Source of the DNA: Cyclobacteriaceae bacterium YHN15
Lineage (GTDB): Bacteria > Bacteroidota > Bacteroidia > Cytophagales > Cyclobacteriaceae
Direction of reading: 5' to 3'
Length of the DNA: 64,000 bases
Assembly: GCA_003797895.1 (NCBI GenBank)
Contig: RKQB01000003.1
Coordinates: 1 to 64,000 of the forward strand
Below the pieces are notes generated by a model. That model was not told the DNA's origin, searched no databases, and saw only the letters and a list, made by a program, of their open reading frames with translations. Positions 27,860-36,119 of this stretch are shown here, one piece after another (position 1 is the stretch's first letter; the number at the start of each line of letters is the position of its first letter). Position numbers and translations under genes: made by a program.

Positions 27860-28486
27860 TTATGGGATATCCATAAATTTATGGGTTTGAAGTGAAATTT
27901 TCCAATCCGGATGGGATTTAACGTAATCAACGATGGATTCTGTGTAAATATTTGCTTTACTCCATTCTGGTTGTAGTGATTTGATGCAGTTTCCCTGTAC
28001 CAATGAAGCATGTTTTTCTGCAAATTCAAAATCGGATTTATGGAAAATCACTACTTTCAGTTCATTGGCTTTCTCATATATGGAGGGATGCGGTACTTTA
28101 AACTTTTTGGGAGAGAAACAAACCCAATCAAAGCTGCCTGAAAAAGGATGTGCCCCGGAGGTCTCAATATGGGTGGCAAAACCTTTCTTTTTTAATAAAG
28201 CAGTTAAAGGTCCTAAGTTGTACATTAATGGTTCTCCACCGGTTATCACCACCATTCTACCCGAAAATTCACAAGCCCTGTCCACAATTTCTTCAACAGG
28301 TATTACCGGCCACTTTTCTGCTTCCCAAGATTCCTTGACATCACACCATACACAACCTACATCACAACCTCCCAATCTGATAAAATAAGCAGGAACCCCT
28401 GAATGAACTCCTTCCCCCTGTATGGTATAAAAAGCCTCCATTAAAGGAAGCATTAATCCTTCTTTTATTTTTTTTGCCTTATCCAT
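27860..28486 (-). CDS. queE: 7-carboxy-7-deazaguanine synthase (QueE)
   Basis: 208 residues. A radical SAM enzyme that makes 7-carboxy-7-deazaguanine from the QueD product, towards preQ0 and queuosine. The Fe-S cluster motif CDVGCVWC (Cys-x3-Cys-x2-Cys) is present, with FYTIQGEGVHSGVPAYFIRL before it and VVITGGEPLMYN after. It is the first gene of a unit with the OmpA protein. A canonical promoter (28539-28568) and a short leader resembling a preQ1-I riboswitch (28487-28520) sit directly upstream, which would put the gene under feedback by a pathway product. Confidence 0.94.
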   Translation of the reverse strand: MDKAKKIKEGLMLPLMEAFYTIQGEGVHSGVPAYFIRLGGCDVGCVWCDVKESWEAEKWPVIPVEEIVDRACEFSGRMVVITGGEPLMYNLGPLTALLKKKGFATHIETSGAHPFSGSFDWVCFSPKKFKVPHPSIYEKANELKVVIFHKSDFEFAEKHASLVQGNCIKSLQPEWSKANIYTESIVDYVKSHPDWKISLQTHKFMDIP

Positions 28487-28520
28487 TTAAATTTTTGTTA
28501 AAGCGGGTTATTGAACCGCT
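28487..28520 (-). promoter_or_regulatory. candidate preQ1-I riboswitch in the queE leader
   Basis: The 34 bases just before the queE ATG read, on the minus strand: AGCGG, then TTCAATAAC, then CCGCT, then TTAACAAAAATTTAA. AGCGG and CCGCT form a five-pair P1 stem. GGTTC follows as in many preQ1-I aptamers, AAC before the 3' stem strand supplies the Cyt that pairs with preQ1, and TTAACAAAA matches the A-rich tail. The pseudoknot P2 could form from AAT with ATT, which is A/T-only and weak. Length (34) and gene (queE) fit. Docking would bury the region next to the start codon, so control of translation is likely. Confidence 0.55.
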
Positions 28521-28538
28521 GATTGTTTTTTTGGACTG

Positions 28539-28568
28539 CAAAGGTAAGCCAAAATGGCTCAGTAAACA
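28539..28568 (-). promoter_or_regulatory. queE promoter
   Basis: On the minus strand TTG (28566-28568), 19 bases, then TACCTTTG (28539-28546). The bases from the -7 box onwards (TTACCTTTGCAGTCC) are identical to those of the 16S promoter. Transcription from about 28532 gives a leader of about 46 bases, just enough for the riboswitch-like element. Confidence 0.7.
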
Positions 28569-28593
28569 ATTTAGATATAATCCATTCTATCTG

Positions 28594-28627
28594 TAAATAA
28601 AAAAGCCCTCCATAACTTAAGAGGGCT
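28594..28627 (-). terminator. terminator of the 28650-29486 gene
   Basis: On the minus strand AGCCCTC pairs with GAGGGCT (28604-28627), followed by TTTTTTATTT. It lies 22 bases after the isomerase stop. Confidence 0.75.
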
Positions 28628-28649
28628 CTGATTCGAATTTTATATTTTT

Positions 28650-29486
28650 TTACTTTTCTGCCATGACTTTTTTGATATAGGCAACACTTTGAGGTATCTG
28701 CTGAACGGATCTGGATGATTCATCCTCAATAATCAGGTATTTAGTCCCTACTTTTTGGGCTTGCTTGATCAATCCATGAATATCTACATCCCCTGTTCCC
28801 AAAATTACATTGGATTCCACATCTCCTCTTCCATCCGAACTCCCAGGGGTACCAATTGCCCTGTCTTTCAGATGCAACAGCGGAAATTTCTTGGGATATT
28901 TTTTCATGATGGCCAAGGGGTCTCCTCCACCCATCTGAACCCAAAAAACATCCATATTGAAGTCATAATTTTTAGCGTTTTTCAACAACTCATCAAAAAG
29001 AGTCCCATTACCATGAGGCTTAAATTCATAACCATGTGGATGATAGCAAAGGGTAATTCCTGCTTCTTTTAAGATTTTACCAGCCTTATTAAATACTTCG
29101 ATGGCTTCTTTGGTTTCTTTGATGCTGAATTCTCCATTAGTATGGGGGATCCAAAAACAAGTAGCATATTTGGCACCATATGCCTTTGCATTGTCTATAA
29201 TTGCCTGTGGGTTTTCCTGTAATTGTTTGAAATCCGCTCCTACTGCAATCACAGAAAGGCCTAAACCGGTAATGAATTTTTTATATTCGTCCTGATCCAT
29301 ACCATAGGTTCCCCCGCCCTCAATGTACTTGATTCCCCAATCAGCTATCAGCTGATGGCTTCCTTTCACATCCTCTCTCATTTCATTTCGCAAACTATAA
29401 AGCTGAAGCGCAATTTCCTGAGCATGGATCTGGCCTGTGATTAGGATCAAACAGGCCAATAACAAGTTTTTAATTGTTTTTTTCAT
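28650..29486 (-). CDS. secreted sugar phosphate isomerase/epimerase family TIM barrel
   Basis: 278 residues. The signal peptide ends in QIHAQ, so this enzyme acts outside the cytoplasm. The body is a xylose-isomerase-like/AP-endonuclease-2 barrel: ALQLYSLRNEM, then CYHPHGYEF, FNMDVFWVQMGGGDP and LLHLKDR, with His, Glu and Asp in the places used for metal binding. In keto-sugar pathways, enzymes of this family isomerise or hydrate oxidised sugar intermediates; the substrate here is unknown. It is read away from the beta-propeller gene at 29605. Confidence 0.85.
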   Translation of the reverse strand: MKKTIKNLLLACLILITGQIHAQEIALQLYSLRNEMREDVKGSHQLIADWGIKYIEGGGTYGMDQDEYKKFITGLGLSVIAVGADFKQLQENPQAIIDNAKAYGAKYATCFWIPHTNGEFSIKETKEAIEVFNKAGKILKEAGITLCYHPHGYEFKPHGNGTLFDELLKNAKNYDFNMDVFWVQMGGGDPLAIMKKYPKKFPLLHLKDRAIGTPGSSDGRGDVESNVILGTGDVDIHGLIKQAQKVGTKYLIIEDESSRSVQQIPQSVAYIKKVMAEK

Positions 29487-29567
29487 AGGTAATTATGGGT
29501 TTGAAATGGAATATAGTCAAAAAGAAAAAATCAATCACTAAGAATTTTGATTAACGGCATATTATAA

Positions 29568-29584
29568 ATCAGAAATTTTCTGAT
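29568..29584. repeat. 17-base palindrome between divergent genes
   Basis: ATCAGAAA, one T, TTTCTGAT: perfect eight-base arms, in the 118-base gap between the leftward isomerase and the rightward beta-propeller gene. It is 21 bases before the latter's ATG and could be an operator; no regulator gene lies beside it. It is A/T-rich, so chance is possible. Confidence 0.4.
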
Positions 29585-29604
29585 ATTATGATTTGAATAC
29601 AAAA

Positions 29605-30666
29605 ATGATATCAAAATTCTTTATGGATACCAGCCGAAGACAATTTCTAAAACAAACTGCTGTAACAGGATTAGCTATGAGCATACAACCAACCCTTTCA
29701 TTTGCCCTCAATGCCGATACTATCATTGGACATGGTGATTTTAAATATAAAGTGGATACCAAATGGGGTAATCTTGACCCGGATAAGTACCCGGTAATCA
29801 ATTGCCATGAGATGGTAATGGACAAAAAGGGTAGATTAATCATGGTTACTGATGAACCTAAAAACAATATCATTGTATATGATCAGAATGGAAAATTATT
29901 GGACTCATGGACTTTAGGCATGACTTCAGCCCATGGACTTTCCATCATGGACGAAGGAGGGGAAGAATTCTTATGGATTGTAGACAATGGGGGAAAAGTA
30001 GTCAAAACTGATCTCAAAGGAAAAGTAATCACAGAAATAAAATCCCCCTTACAAGAAGGAATATACGCTGAAGGAATGAGATATACCCCTACAGAGACGG
30101 CAATAGCCCAAAACGGTGACCTGTATATTGCTGATGGATATGGATCCCAATATTTTCTCCAATATGATCCATCCGGAAATTTTATCAGAAAATTCGGTGG
30201 AGATGGGCATGGTGATGCACAATTTAAGACCGCGCATGGAATAGCTGTAGACTATAGAAGTAATGGAAAACCTACCCTTTTATGTACATCCCGAGGACAC
30301 AATTCCTTTAAAAGGTTTACCATGGAGGGGGAATATTTAGAGACTATCTTTCTGCCGGGCGCATTTGTGTGCCGACCTGTAATTCACGGTAAAAATCTTT
30401 ATGCCGGAGTATGTTGGTCCAGAGCCAAATACCTCGAACAAATGGACAATTCAGGCTTTGTAACTATCCTGGATGAAAATAATAAGGTTGTCTCCAATCC
30501 AGGAGGGACCGAACCCAAATATATAAATGGAGAACTTCAACTGATGGTGCAGAAAGAGACGATTTTCAAACATTGCCATGATGTCTGTATTGATCAGGAT
30601 GAAAACATCTATGTCTGTCAATGGAATGCCTCAAAAACCTACCCGATAAAATTAATAAGAGTGTAA
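29605..30666 (+). CDS. Tat-exported NHL-type beta-propeller protein
   Basis: 353 residues from the ATG at 29605 (TTG upstream is also in frame). The leader has a Tat motif, SRRQFLKQ, followed by a hydrophobic stretch ending near SFA. The body shows repeating six-bladed propeller blades with NHL-like cores, for example NNIIVYDQNGKLLDSW and YFLQYDPSGNFIRKFGGDG. Such proteins bind ligands or other proteins, and some act as lactonases or lyases. It is encoded among Tat-exported oxidoreductases, which suggests a role in the same carbohydrate region. Confidence 0.8.
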   Translation: MISKFFMDTSRRQFLKQTAVTGLAMSIQPTLSFALNADTIIGHGDFKYKVDTKWGNLDPDKYPVINCHEMVMDKKGRLIMVTDEPKNNIIVYDQNGKLLDSWTLGMTSAHGLSIMDEGGEEFLWIVDNGGKVVKTDLKGKVITEIKSPLQEGIYAEGMRYTPTETAIAQNGDLYIADGYGSQYFLQYDPSGNFIRKFGGDGHGDAQFKTAHGIAVDYRSNGKPTLLCTSRGHNSFKRFTMEGEYLETIFLPGAFVCRPVIHGKNLYAGVCWSRAKYLEQMDNSGFVTILDENNKVVSNPGGTEPKYINGELQLMVQKETIFKHCHDVCIDQDENIYVCQWNASKTYPIKLIRV

Positions 30667-30680
30667 CGGGAAGGATACGC

Positions 30681-32648
30681 TTAATAATTTATCTTCACCT
30701 CATTGATTTTGGTAGGTAACCAAACCTGCATTTCATTCTGTCCCCTGTTGGCCCAGGTGTAATAGGGTATAGCTTTGATGCTTTTGGTTTCTGCTATAAT
30801 GCCAGAACCATCAGGAGCCGGTGTTAAAATGGCGGCTTCAGTAGTTATCGCCATTACTTTTTCGTTTAATACTTTATATTCAAACACCTCAAAATTCGAA
30901 TCCTGAGTCAATAAAATGTTCCAGGCTTTCCCTTCATTATCAGCACCCTCCACACAATAAACCAATGGACCTCTTTGCAAAGCCACCCTGTCTTTATTGG
31001 CAGTTACTTCCTTTCTGGCTACCACCCTTCTGACTTCCATGGGCAAAGTGTATTCAATTCTATCTCCCTTATTCCATTTCCTGTCTATATTGATGTAACC
31101 GTTCTCTTCTTTATAACTGACTTCTTTGCCGTTTAATGTGATTTTATAAAATTCCTTGCTCTCCCCCTCAAAGCGGTAAAGACCGCCAGGCACCGGCTCC
31201 CCTTTAGCCCAACCAGGCACCCGGAGTTTCAACCCAAATTGAGTAGACCTTTCAGGATTCAGTGTAATTGTTATGTCTCCGTTCAATGGGTAGTTAGTCT
31301 CCATAATTACAGGAACTTCCACTTTTCCCATTTGGATTTTTGTTTCGCTGCCTATAAATAGATTTACCCAAATTGCATCTTCAGATTGTGCATATATATA
31401 ATTGCCAACAGATGCCACTAGTCTGGAAATATTGGAAGGGCAGCAAGCAGTTCCAAACCATGCTCTCCTAAAGTGCTGACCTGAAGAGGCTAATGGATTT
31501 CCATAGAAGAACCTGTCCCCATTTAAACTTAAACCGTCAAGGGCTGCATTGTACAAACTCCTTTCGAGGACATCAATGTATTTGGATTCCCCTTCCAAGG
31601 CATTCATCCTTTGGTTCCAAAACACCATTCCTACTGAAGCACAGGTTTCACTGTATGCGTTTTCATTTGGAAGATCGTAATCTACAGAGAAACCTTCATT
31701 GCTACCAGATGAGCCGATTCCTCCTGTGATGTACATGTTTCGGTAGACCACATCCTCCCAAACAGTCTTCATAGCATTCATATAGCCATCATCTCTTTTA
31801 GCCACCGCTACATCTGCTGCACCGGTATAGAGATACATTGCCCTGACTGCATGACCGGTAATCTCTTTTTGTTCTTTTACCGGAACATCATCCTGGGCAT
31901 ATTTTGGTCCCCAGTTTGGATTGTTCCAAATAGCACCGACACCATGTCCCCGACCTCTTTGATCCAAAAACCAATCCGATAATTCAAGGTATTTTTCCTC
32001 TCCGGTCTCTTTATACAACTTGACCAATGCCAGCTCTATTTCCTGGTGTCCGACCACCCATGGAACGTTGTTTTGCCTGAAAGTCTCATCAATATGGTCT
32101 GCCATTTTAATCCCAACATCCATCAATTTTCTCTTCCCGGTTGTCTGATAATAAGCAACACCTGCTTCAATCAGATGACCCGCGCAATAGGCTTCATGCT
32201 TATCCATATCTGTCCACCTGTTTTCCAAACCCGTCAAAGAATAAAATGTATTGATATATCCATCAGGCTCCTGAGCAGCAGCAATTTTATCAATCCATTC
32301 GTCTGCTTTTTTTTCCAAATCAGTATCTGATCGGTTTTTCAAAGAATAGGCGATGGCCTCAAGGGCCTTATATACATCGCTATCATCATAATAAATACCC
32401 TCATGCTTTTCATTTTTCCCTCTGGCCACTTTTTCAAAATTTCGGATCCTGCCTGTCTCAACTTCTGTCTGCTGTATACAGACCTGAAGGGCCATAGTAG
32501 CTACTTTTTCCAATTTCGGCTTCCAAAATTCATCAGTTATATTCACTTCAGAAAAGCTGATGGGTTCCAGTTTGGTAAAACCTGACTGGGCTTGCAGTGC
32601 CAAAACCGTTGAACTCAGGGCCAAGGTGGCCATCATTTTAATCTTCAT
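30681..32648 (-). CDS. glycoside hydrolase family 127 (beta-L-arabinofuranosidase type)
   Basis: 655 residues. Signal peptide (MKIKMMATLALSSTVLALQA), so periplasmic. The family's catalytic Cys is in GTACCPSNISRL and the acidic residue in NENAYSETCASVGM. The (alpha/alpha)6 barrel repeats and the C-terminal beta domain (KDRVALQRGPLVYCVEG) are intact. GH127 characterised members cleave beta-L-arabinofuranosides, though many members have other or unknown substrates. It converges on the beta-propeller gene, 14 bases away. Confidence 0.9.
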   Translation of the reverse strand: MKIKMMATLALSSTVLALQAQSGFTKLEPISFSEVNITDEFWKPKLEKVATMALQVCIQQTEVETGRIRNFEKVARGKNEKHEGIYYDDSDVYKALEAIAYSLKNRSDTDLEKKADEWIDKIAAAQEPDGYINTFYSLTGLENRWTDMDKHEAYCAGHLIEAGVAYYQTTGKRKLMDVGIKMADHIDETFRQNNVPWVVGHQEIELALVKLYKETGEEKYLELSDWFLDQRGRGHGVGAIWNNPNWGPKYAQDDVPVKEQKEITGHAVRAMYLYTGAADVAVAKRDDGYMNAMKTVWEDVVYRNMYITGGIGSSGSNEGFSVDYDLPNENAYSETCASVGMVFWNQRMNALEGESKYIDVLERSLYNAALDGLSLNGDRFFYGNPLASSGQHFRRAWFGTACCPSNISRLVASVGNYIYAQSEDAIWVNLFIGSETKIQMGKVEVPVIMETNYPLNGDITITLNPERSTQFGLKLRVPGWAKGEPVPGGLYRFEGESKEFYKITLNGKEVSYKEENGYINIDRKWNKGDRIEYTLPMEVRRVVARKEVTANKDRVALQRGPLVYCVEGADNEGKAWNILLTQDSNFEVFEYKVLNEKVMAITTEAAILTPAPDGSGIIAETKSIKAIPYYTWANRGQNEMQVWLPTKINEVKINY

Positions 32649-32725
32649 AGTAGGTGGTTAAGTCAAAATCCAATTTAAATCCAGAAAATTATTAATTGGC
32701 TGATTATTCAGAAAATCAATCTTAT

Positions 32726-33487
32726 CTATTCCTTTGGTGTATCCAACAAAGGGGCTATTTGATCTGCAGATGTTATACCGGGAGGTAATTCTGTAATTTT
32801 CAGATTTCTGAAATGAATGGGTGCACCTTCAGACTCAAGACAGATATAACCCTTTTTCTGACTGGATTGACTGATTCCATTGACAAATTTACCATTAACA
32901 GAAAGCTTAATCACCCCATCCACACAAACAACCACATAGGTATTCCATTCCCCTTTTCCCAAGCAACGGTTTTCAATGGACTTACTTCTTGTGCCTCTTG
33001 GGTTATCCGGGACCGTTGTAACTCCTCCCACTCCAAATAATTCTCCATGTACATAGGCTATGGGAGGTAAAACCCCGTCTTTGATGTTTTGATTGACCCA
33101 ATCCAACTCAAGCATTTGCACTTCCACCCCATCGGGTAAGCGATTATCTCCAGGTACAGCACTGCTCCAAACGAAGGTTCCTGAATTCCCCCCCGCCTCC
33201 ATATGTTTCCACTCAACGTGCATGATGAAGTTTTCATACTGATTTTCTGAGCGGATTACCCCTATCGGCAAACCCTTGCAGACCAACTCTTCTCCTTCAA
33301 AATGCCAAGTGTCTTCTTCTGTGTTGACATTGAACCATTTAATAGGTTTTTCTTGGGGAGAATCAGGACTTACCAAACTTTCCAAGCCTCTTGACTTTCC
33401 AAATTCAAATAAATAATCCTGACCCATCAGGGGAACATTGATCCCGAATACAATCAGAAGCACAAAACTACTTAGGTAGAATCTCAT
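32726..33487 (-). CDS. DUF1080 family protein (3-keto-disaccharide hydrolase domain)
   Basis: 253 residues. Signal peptide ending MGQ. One DUF1080 jelly-roll domain: [29 protein letters not shown], and [12 protein letters not shown] at the end. The family, now named 3-keto-disaccharide hydrolase, is related to concanavalin-like folds; characterised members cleave glycosides after oxidation at C3. Gfo/Idh/MocA oxidoreductases that could do such oxidation lie directly upstream. Order on the minus strand is isomerase, oxidoreductase, DUF1080, GH127, in a plausible pathway unit. Confidence 0.88.
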   Translation of the reverse strand: MRFYLSSFVLLIVFGINVPLMGQDYLFEFGKSRGLESLVSPDSPQEKPIKWFNVNTEEDTWHFEGEELVCKGLPIGVIRSENQYENFIMHVEWKHMEAGGNSGTFVWSSAVPGDNRLPDGVEVQMLELDWVNQNIKDGVLPPIAYVHGELFGVGGVTTVPDNPRGTRSKSIENRCLGKGEWNTYVVVCVDGVIKLSVNGKFVNGISQSSQKKGYICLESEGAPIHFRNLKITELPPGITSADQIAPLLDTPKE

Positions 33488-33557
33488 TTTTTAAATTATC
33501 AATAAAAGACATGTATTAGATGCGTAAAGGATCAAATTAGAATCAACCAATTGTTGA

Positions 33558-34871
33558 TCAGAGGACTTTTGTCCTACCCGGAATAGGGACCGGTGGTACT
33601 TCCCAATTTAAATCCCAGTGATAATCTTCCAATTTTGGCCCAAGTGTCATATTTGAATTCATTGCATCTTCCCAGCTAATGGTCTGACCACTATAGCCTA
33701 CCATCCTACCCAGTATGGCGAGCATCGTACTATTCGCCATCAAGTCACCTTCATTGATCGGTTTGCCCGACCGAATGGCAGCAAATAACTCCTCATGCTG
33801 TGTTTCATAGGGATTATTTTTCTCTCCCTTGTAATCCCATTTTGTATTGCCTTGAATACTATGAATCTGCCTTCCGATATCGACTATCGCGTTCCCGTTT
33901 CTTCCAAACACCTCAGCTTTATTTACATTGGAGCAACCTTGTTGCTGTCGGCTAAAGTGAATGCCTTTTGCTCCGTTGTCGTATTCATACTCTATGGCAA
34001 AATGATCATAAATATTGCCCCACTTTTCCTCAGTCCTGGATTGCCTTCCACCCGAACCAGTGGCTCGAACCGGTAACTTATCCCCAAATGCCCAAGACAT
34101 CATATCCAGGCTATGCACCATCATTTCAACAATATAATCTCCAGATAGCCAATCATAGTAATACCAGTTCCTCAATTGGTATTCCATTTCTGTCCACTGG
34201 GGCTGTCTGTCTTTATACCAAAGCCCTCCCCCATTCCTTACCGTCAGGACAGACATCACCTCTCCAATATCTCCACCTCCAATGCGCTCAAAAAGTGCTC
34301 TTTTTGGGAAATCATACCTGAAGGTAAAGCCTGAAACTACGGACAAACCTTTTTCCTTTGCCTGTTTGGCTGTTTCGAGTACACTTCTGACGCCTGGCGC
34401 ATCTACGGCCACCGGTTTTTCACAAAACACATGTTTACCTTTTGCTATGGCTTCCTTGAAATGACCTGGCCTAAAGGCAGGAGGAGTTGTAAGAATCACC
34501 ACATCTACATCCGATTCCAACACCTTTTTATACGCATCAAATCCTATAAATTTATTTGCGCTCTCCACCTTCACCTGTTTGGGATTGACCTGCATGAGCG
34601 AAGTGTAAGATTCCTCTAAATAATCAGGAAAAACATCTGCCATACAAGTCAATATAGTATCAGAATCAGCTTTCAATGCCTGTGCAGCAGCACCAGTACC
34701 TCTTCCTCCACATCCAATTAAACCTACTTTTAAGGTCTTATTGTTGGCAGCGTAGCTGGAATTGATGGAAAACGGCAAGGGGAGAACCGCACTTCCAATT
34801 AAGGCAGCTCCAGTGGATTTAAGGAAAATCCTCCTCTCATTAGATCCTTTGGGATTAGAAATATCGGACAT
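33558..34871 (-). CDS. Tat-exported Gfo/Idh/MocA family oxidoreductase (1)
   Basis: 437 residues. A Tat-like leader with ERRIFLKSTGAA and a hydrophobic stretch ending SYAANN. Rossmann fold with VGLIGCGGRGTGAA, the EKP motif in HVFCEKPVAVDAPG, and the family's C-terminal half with YDWLSGDYIVEMMVHSLDMM. Tat export would carry it across with its nicotinamide cofactor bound, as in glucose-fructose oxidoreductase. It is probably co-transcribed with the TIM-barrel gene upstream (59 bases) and DUF1080 downstream (70 bases). Confidence 0.9.
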   Translation of the reverse strand: MSDISNPKGSNERRIFLKSTGAALIGSAVLPLPFSINSSYAANNKTLKVGLIGCGGRGTGAAAQALKADSDTILTCMADVFPDYLEESYTSLMQVNPKQVKVESANKFIGFDAYKKVLESDVDVVILTTPPAFRPGHFKEAIAKGKHVFCEKPVAVDAPGVRSVLETAKQAKEKGLSVVSGFTFRYDFPKRALFERIGGGDIGEVMSVLTVRNGGGLWYKDRQPQWTEMEYQLRNWYYYDWLSGDYIVEMMVHSLDMMSWAFGDKLPVRATGSGGRQSRTEEKWGNIYDHFAIEYEYDNGAKGIHFSRQQQGCSNVNKAEVFGRNGNAIVDIGRQIHSIQGNTKWDYKGEKNNPYETQHEELFAAIRSGKPINEGDLMANSTMLAILGRMVGYSGQTISWEDAMNSNMTLGPKLEDYHWDLNWEVPPVPIPGRTKVL

Positions 34872-34930
34872 GGGTGGGTCATTAAATTAATACATTTTCT
34901 AAATGAATTTGATTCTTTGATTTTCTTCAA

Positions 34931-35827
34931 TCAAACATCACATATTTCAACTCCCTGCTTTAGGGAAGCTAACTTATCCGGTCTTTTGGGGATAAATTCC
35001 TGGCCAACAAATCCCGTATATCCTGTTTCCAGAATTGCCCTCATAATCGCTGGATAATAAAGTTCTTGTGTTTCATCAATTTCATTTCTCCCTGGAACAC
35101 CTCCGGTATGGTAATGCGAAATATAGGGATGATATTTTTTGATGGTAGCAATTACGTCACCTTCCATAATCTGCATATGGTAAATATCATATAGTAGCTT
35201 GATGTTTTCCGAACCGGTTGCCTTACATACCTCTACACCCCATGCAGTATGATCTGCTTGATAATCTTTATGATTCACTTTACTGTTCAGGAGTTCCATA
35301 CACATGATTACCCCATGTTTTTCGGCTACGGGCATAATCCTTTTCAAACCCATAGCACAATTTTTAATTCCGGATTCATCATCCAGTCCATTACGGTTTC
35401 CAGAGAAACATATAATCTGCTTATAACCTGCCTCTGCCACCTTTGGAATCATCTCTTCATAACTTTTTACAAGTTCATCATGGTATTCCGGATTATTAAA
35501 CCCCTTTTCTATTCCCATACCCGCACCCCAAGGCATGGCGGCCGTTAGTCCATATTTTTTCAAAACCGGCCATTCATCAGGACCTACCAGCTCAATAGAC
35601 TTCAATCCGATTTCAACGGCTGCTTTGCACAAATCTTCAAAGGGAATATCATTGTAGCACCATCTGCAAACAGAATGGTTGATTCTTCCTTTCAAATTTT
35701 CTTCCATTGGAAGCTCCATGGCCTGAAGCCTGTTGGAGATTGCTGATCCTAAAGCACTCAAAGCTGCGGTTCCAGCAATTGCTTTCAAACTTTTACGTCT
35801 GGTTAATTTTGAGTTTAATATTGACAT
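34931..35827 (-). CDS. Tat-exported hydroxypyruvate isomerase-like TIM barrel protein
   Basis: 298 residues. The leader has TRRKSLKAIAGTAA, a weak Tat motif. The body matches the hydroxypyruvate isomerase (Hyi) family: VCRWCYNDIPFEDLC, CMELLNSKVNHKDYQ, LYDIYHMQIMEGDV and HYHTGGVPGRNEID. These enzymes isomerise small hydroxy-keto acids or sugars; an exported one more likely acts on sugar oxidation products. It is the first gene of the minus-strand set that includes the oxidoreductase, DUF1080 and GH127. Confidence 0.85.
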   Translation of the reverse strand: MSILNSKLTRRKSLKAIAGTAALSALGSAISNRLQAMELPMEENLKGRINHSVCRWCYNDIPFEDLCKAAVEIGLKSIELVGPDEWPVLKKYGLTAAMPWGAGMGIEKGFNNPEYHDELVKSYEEMIPKVAEAGYKQIICFSGNRNGLDDESGIKNCAMGLKRIMPVAEKHGVIMCMELLNSKVNHKDYQADHTAWGVEVCKATGSENIKLLYDIYHMQIMEGDVIATIKKYHPYISHYHTGGVPGRNEIDETQELYYPAIMRAILETGYTGFVGQEFIPKRPDKLASLKQGVEICDV

Positions 35828-36119
35828 TGTATTGGATTTATTGAAGCGTTTTATTTTAATAAATAAACTGCTTTTAGAGATAAAATCAAAAACGGATTTT
35901 ACAAACGAGACTTAAGTGAAGTGATTATTGGGATAATCATCCATTTTGCAGGTCAAGTAAAATATATTTTTACACGAGAATATTATTAATATATTGGAAA
36001 GGAGTTTATAAACTTATTGGAATCATTAAGTCATTGAATCTAAATTCATAATCCTTTACCTATGACCACCTGAAAAAAACTCCTAATTCTGAATTCAACC
36101 TTAAAACCCAGTATTTAAA

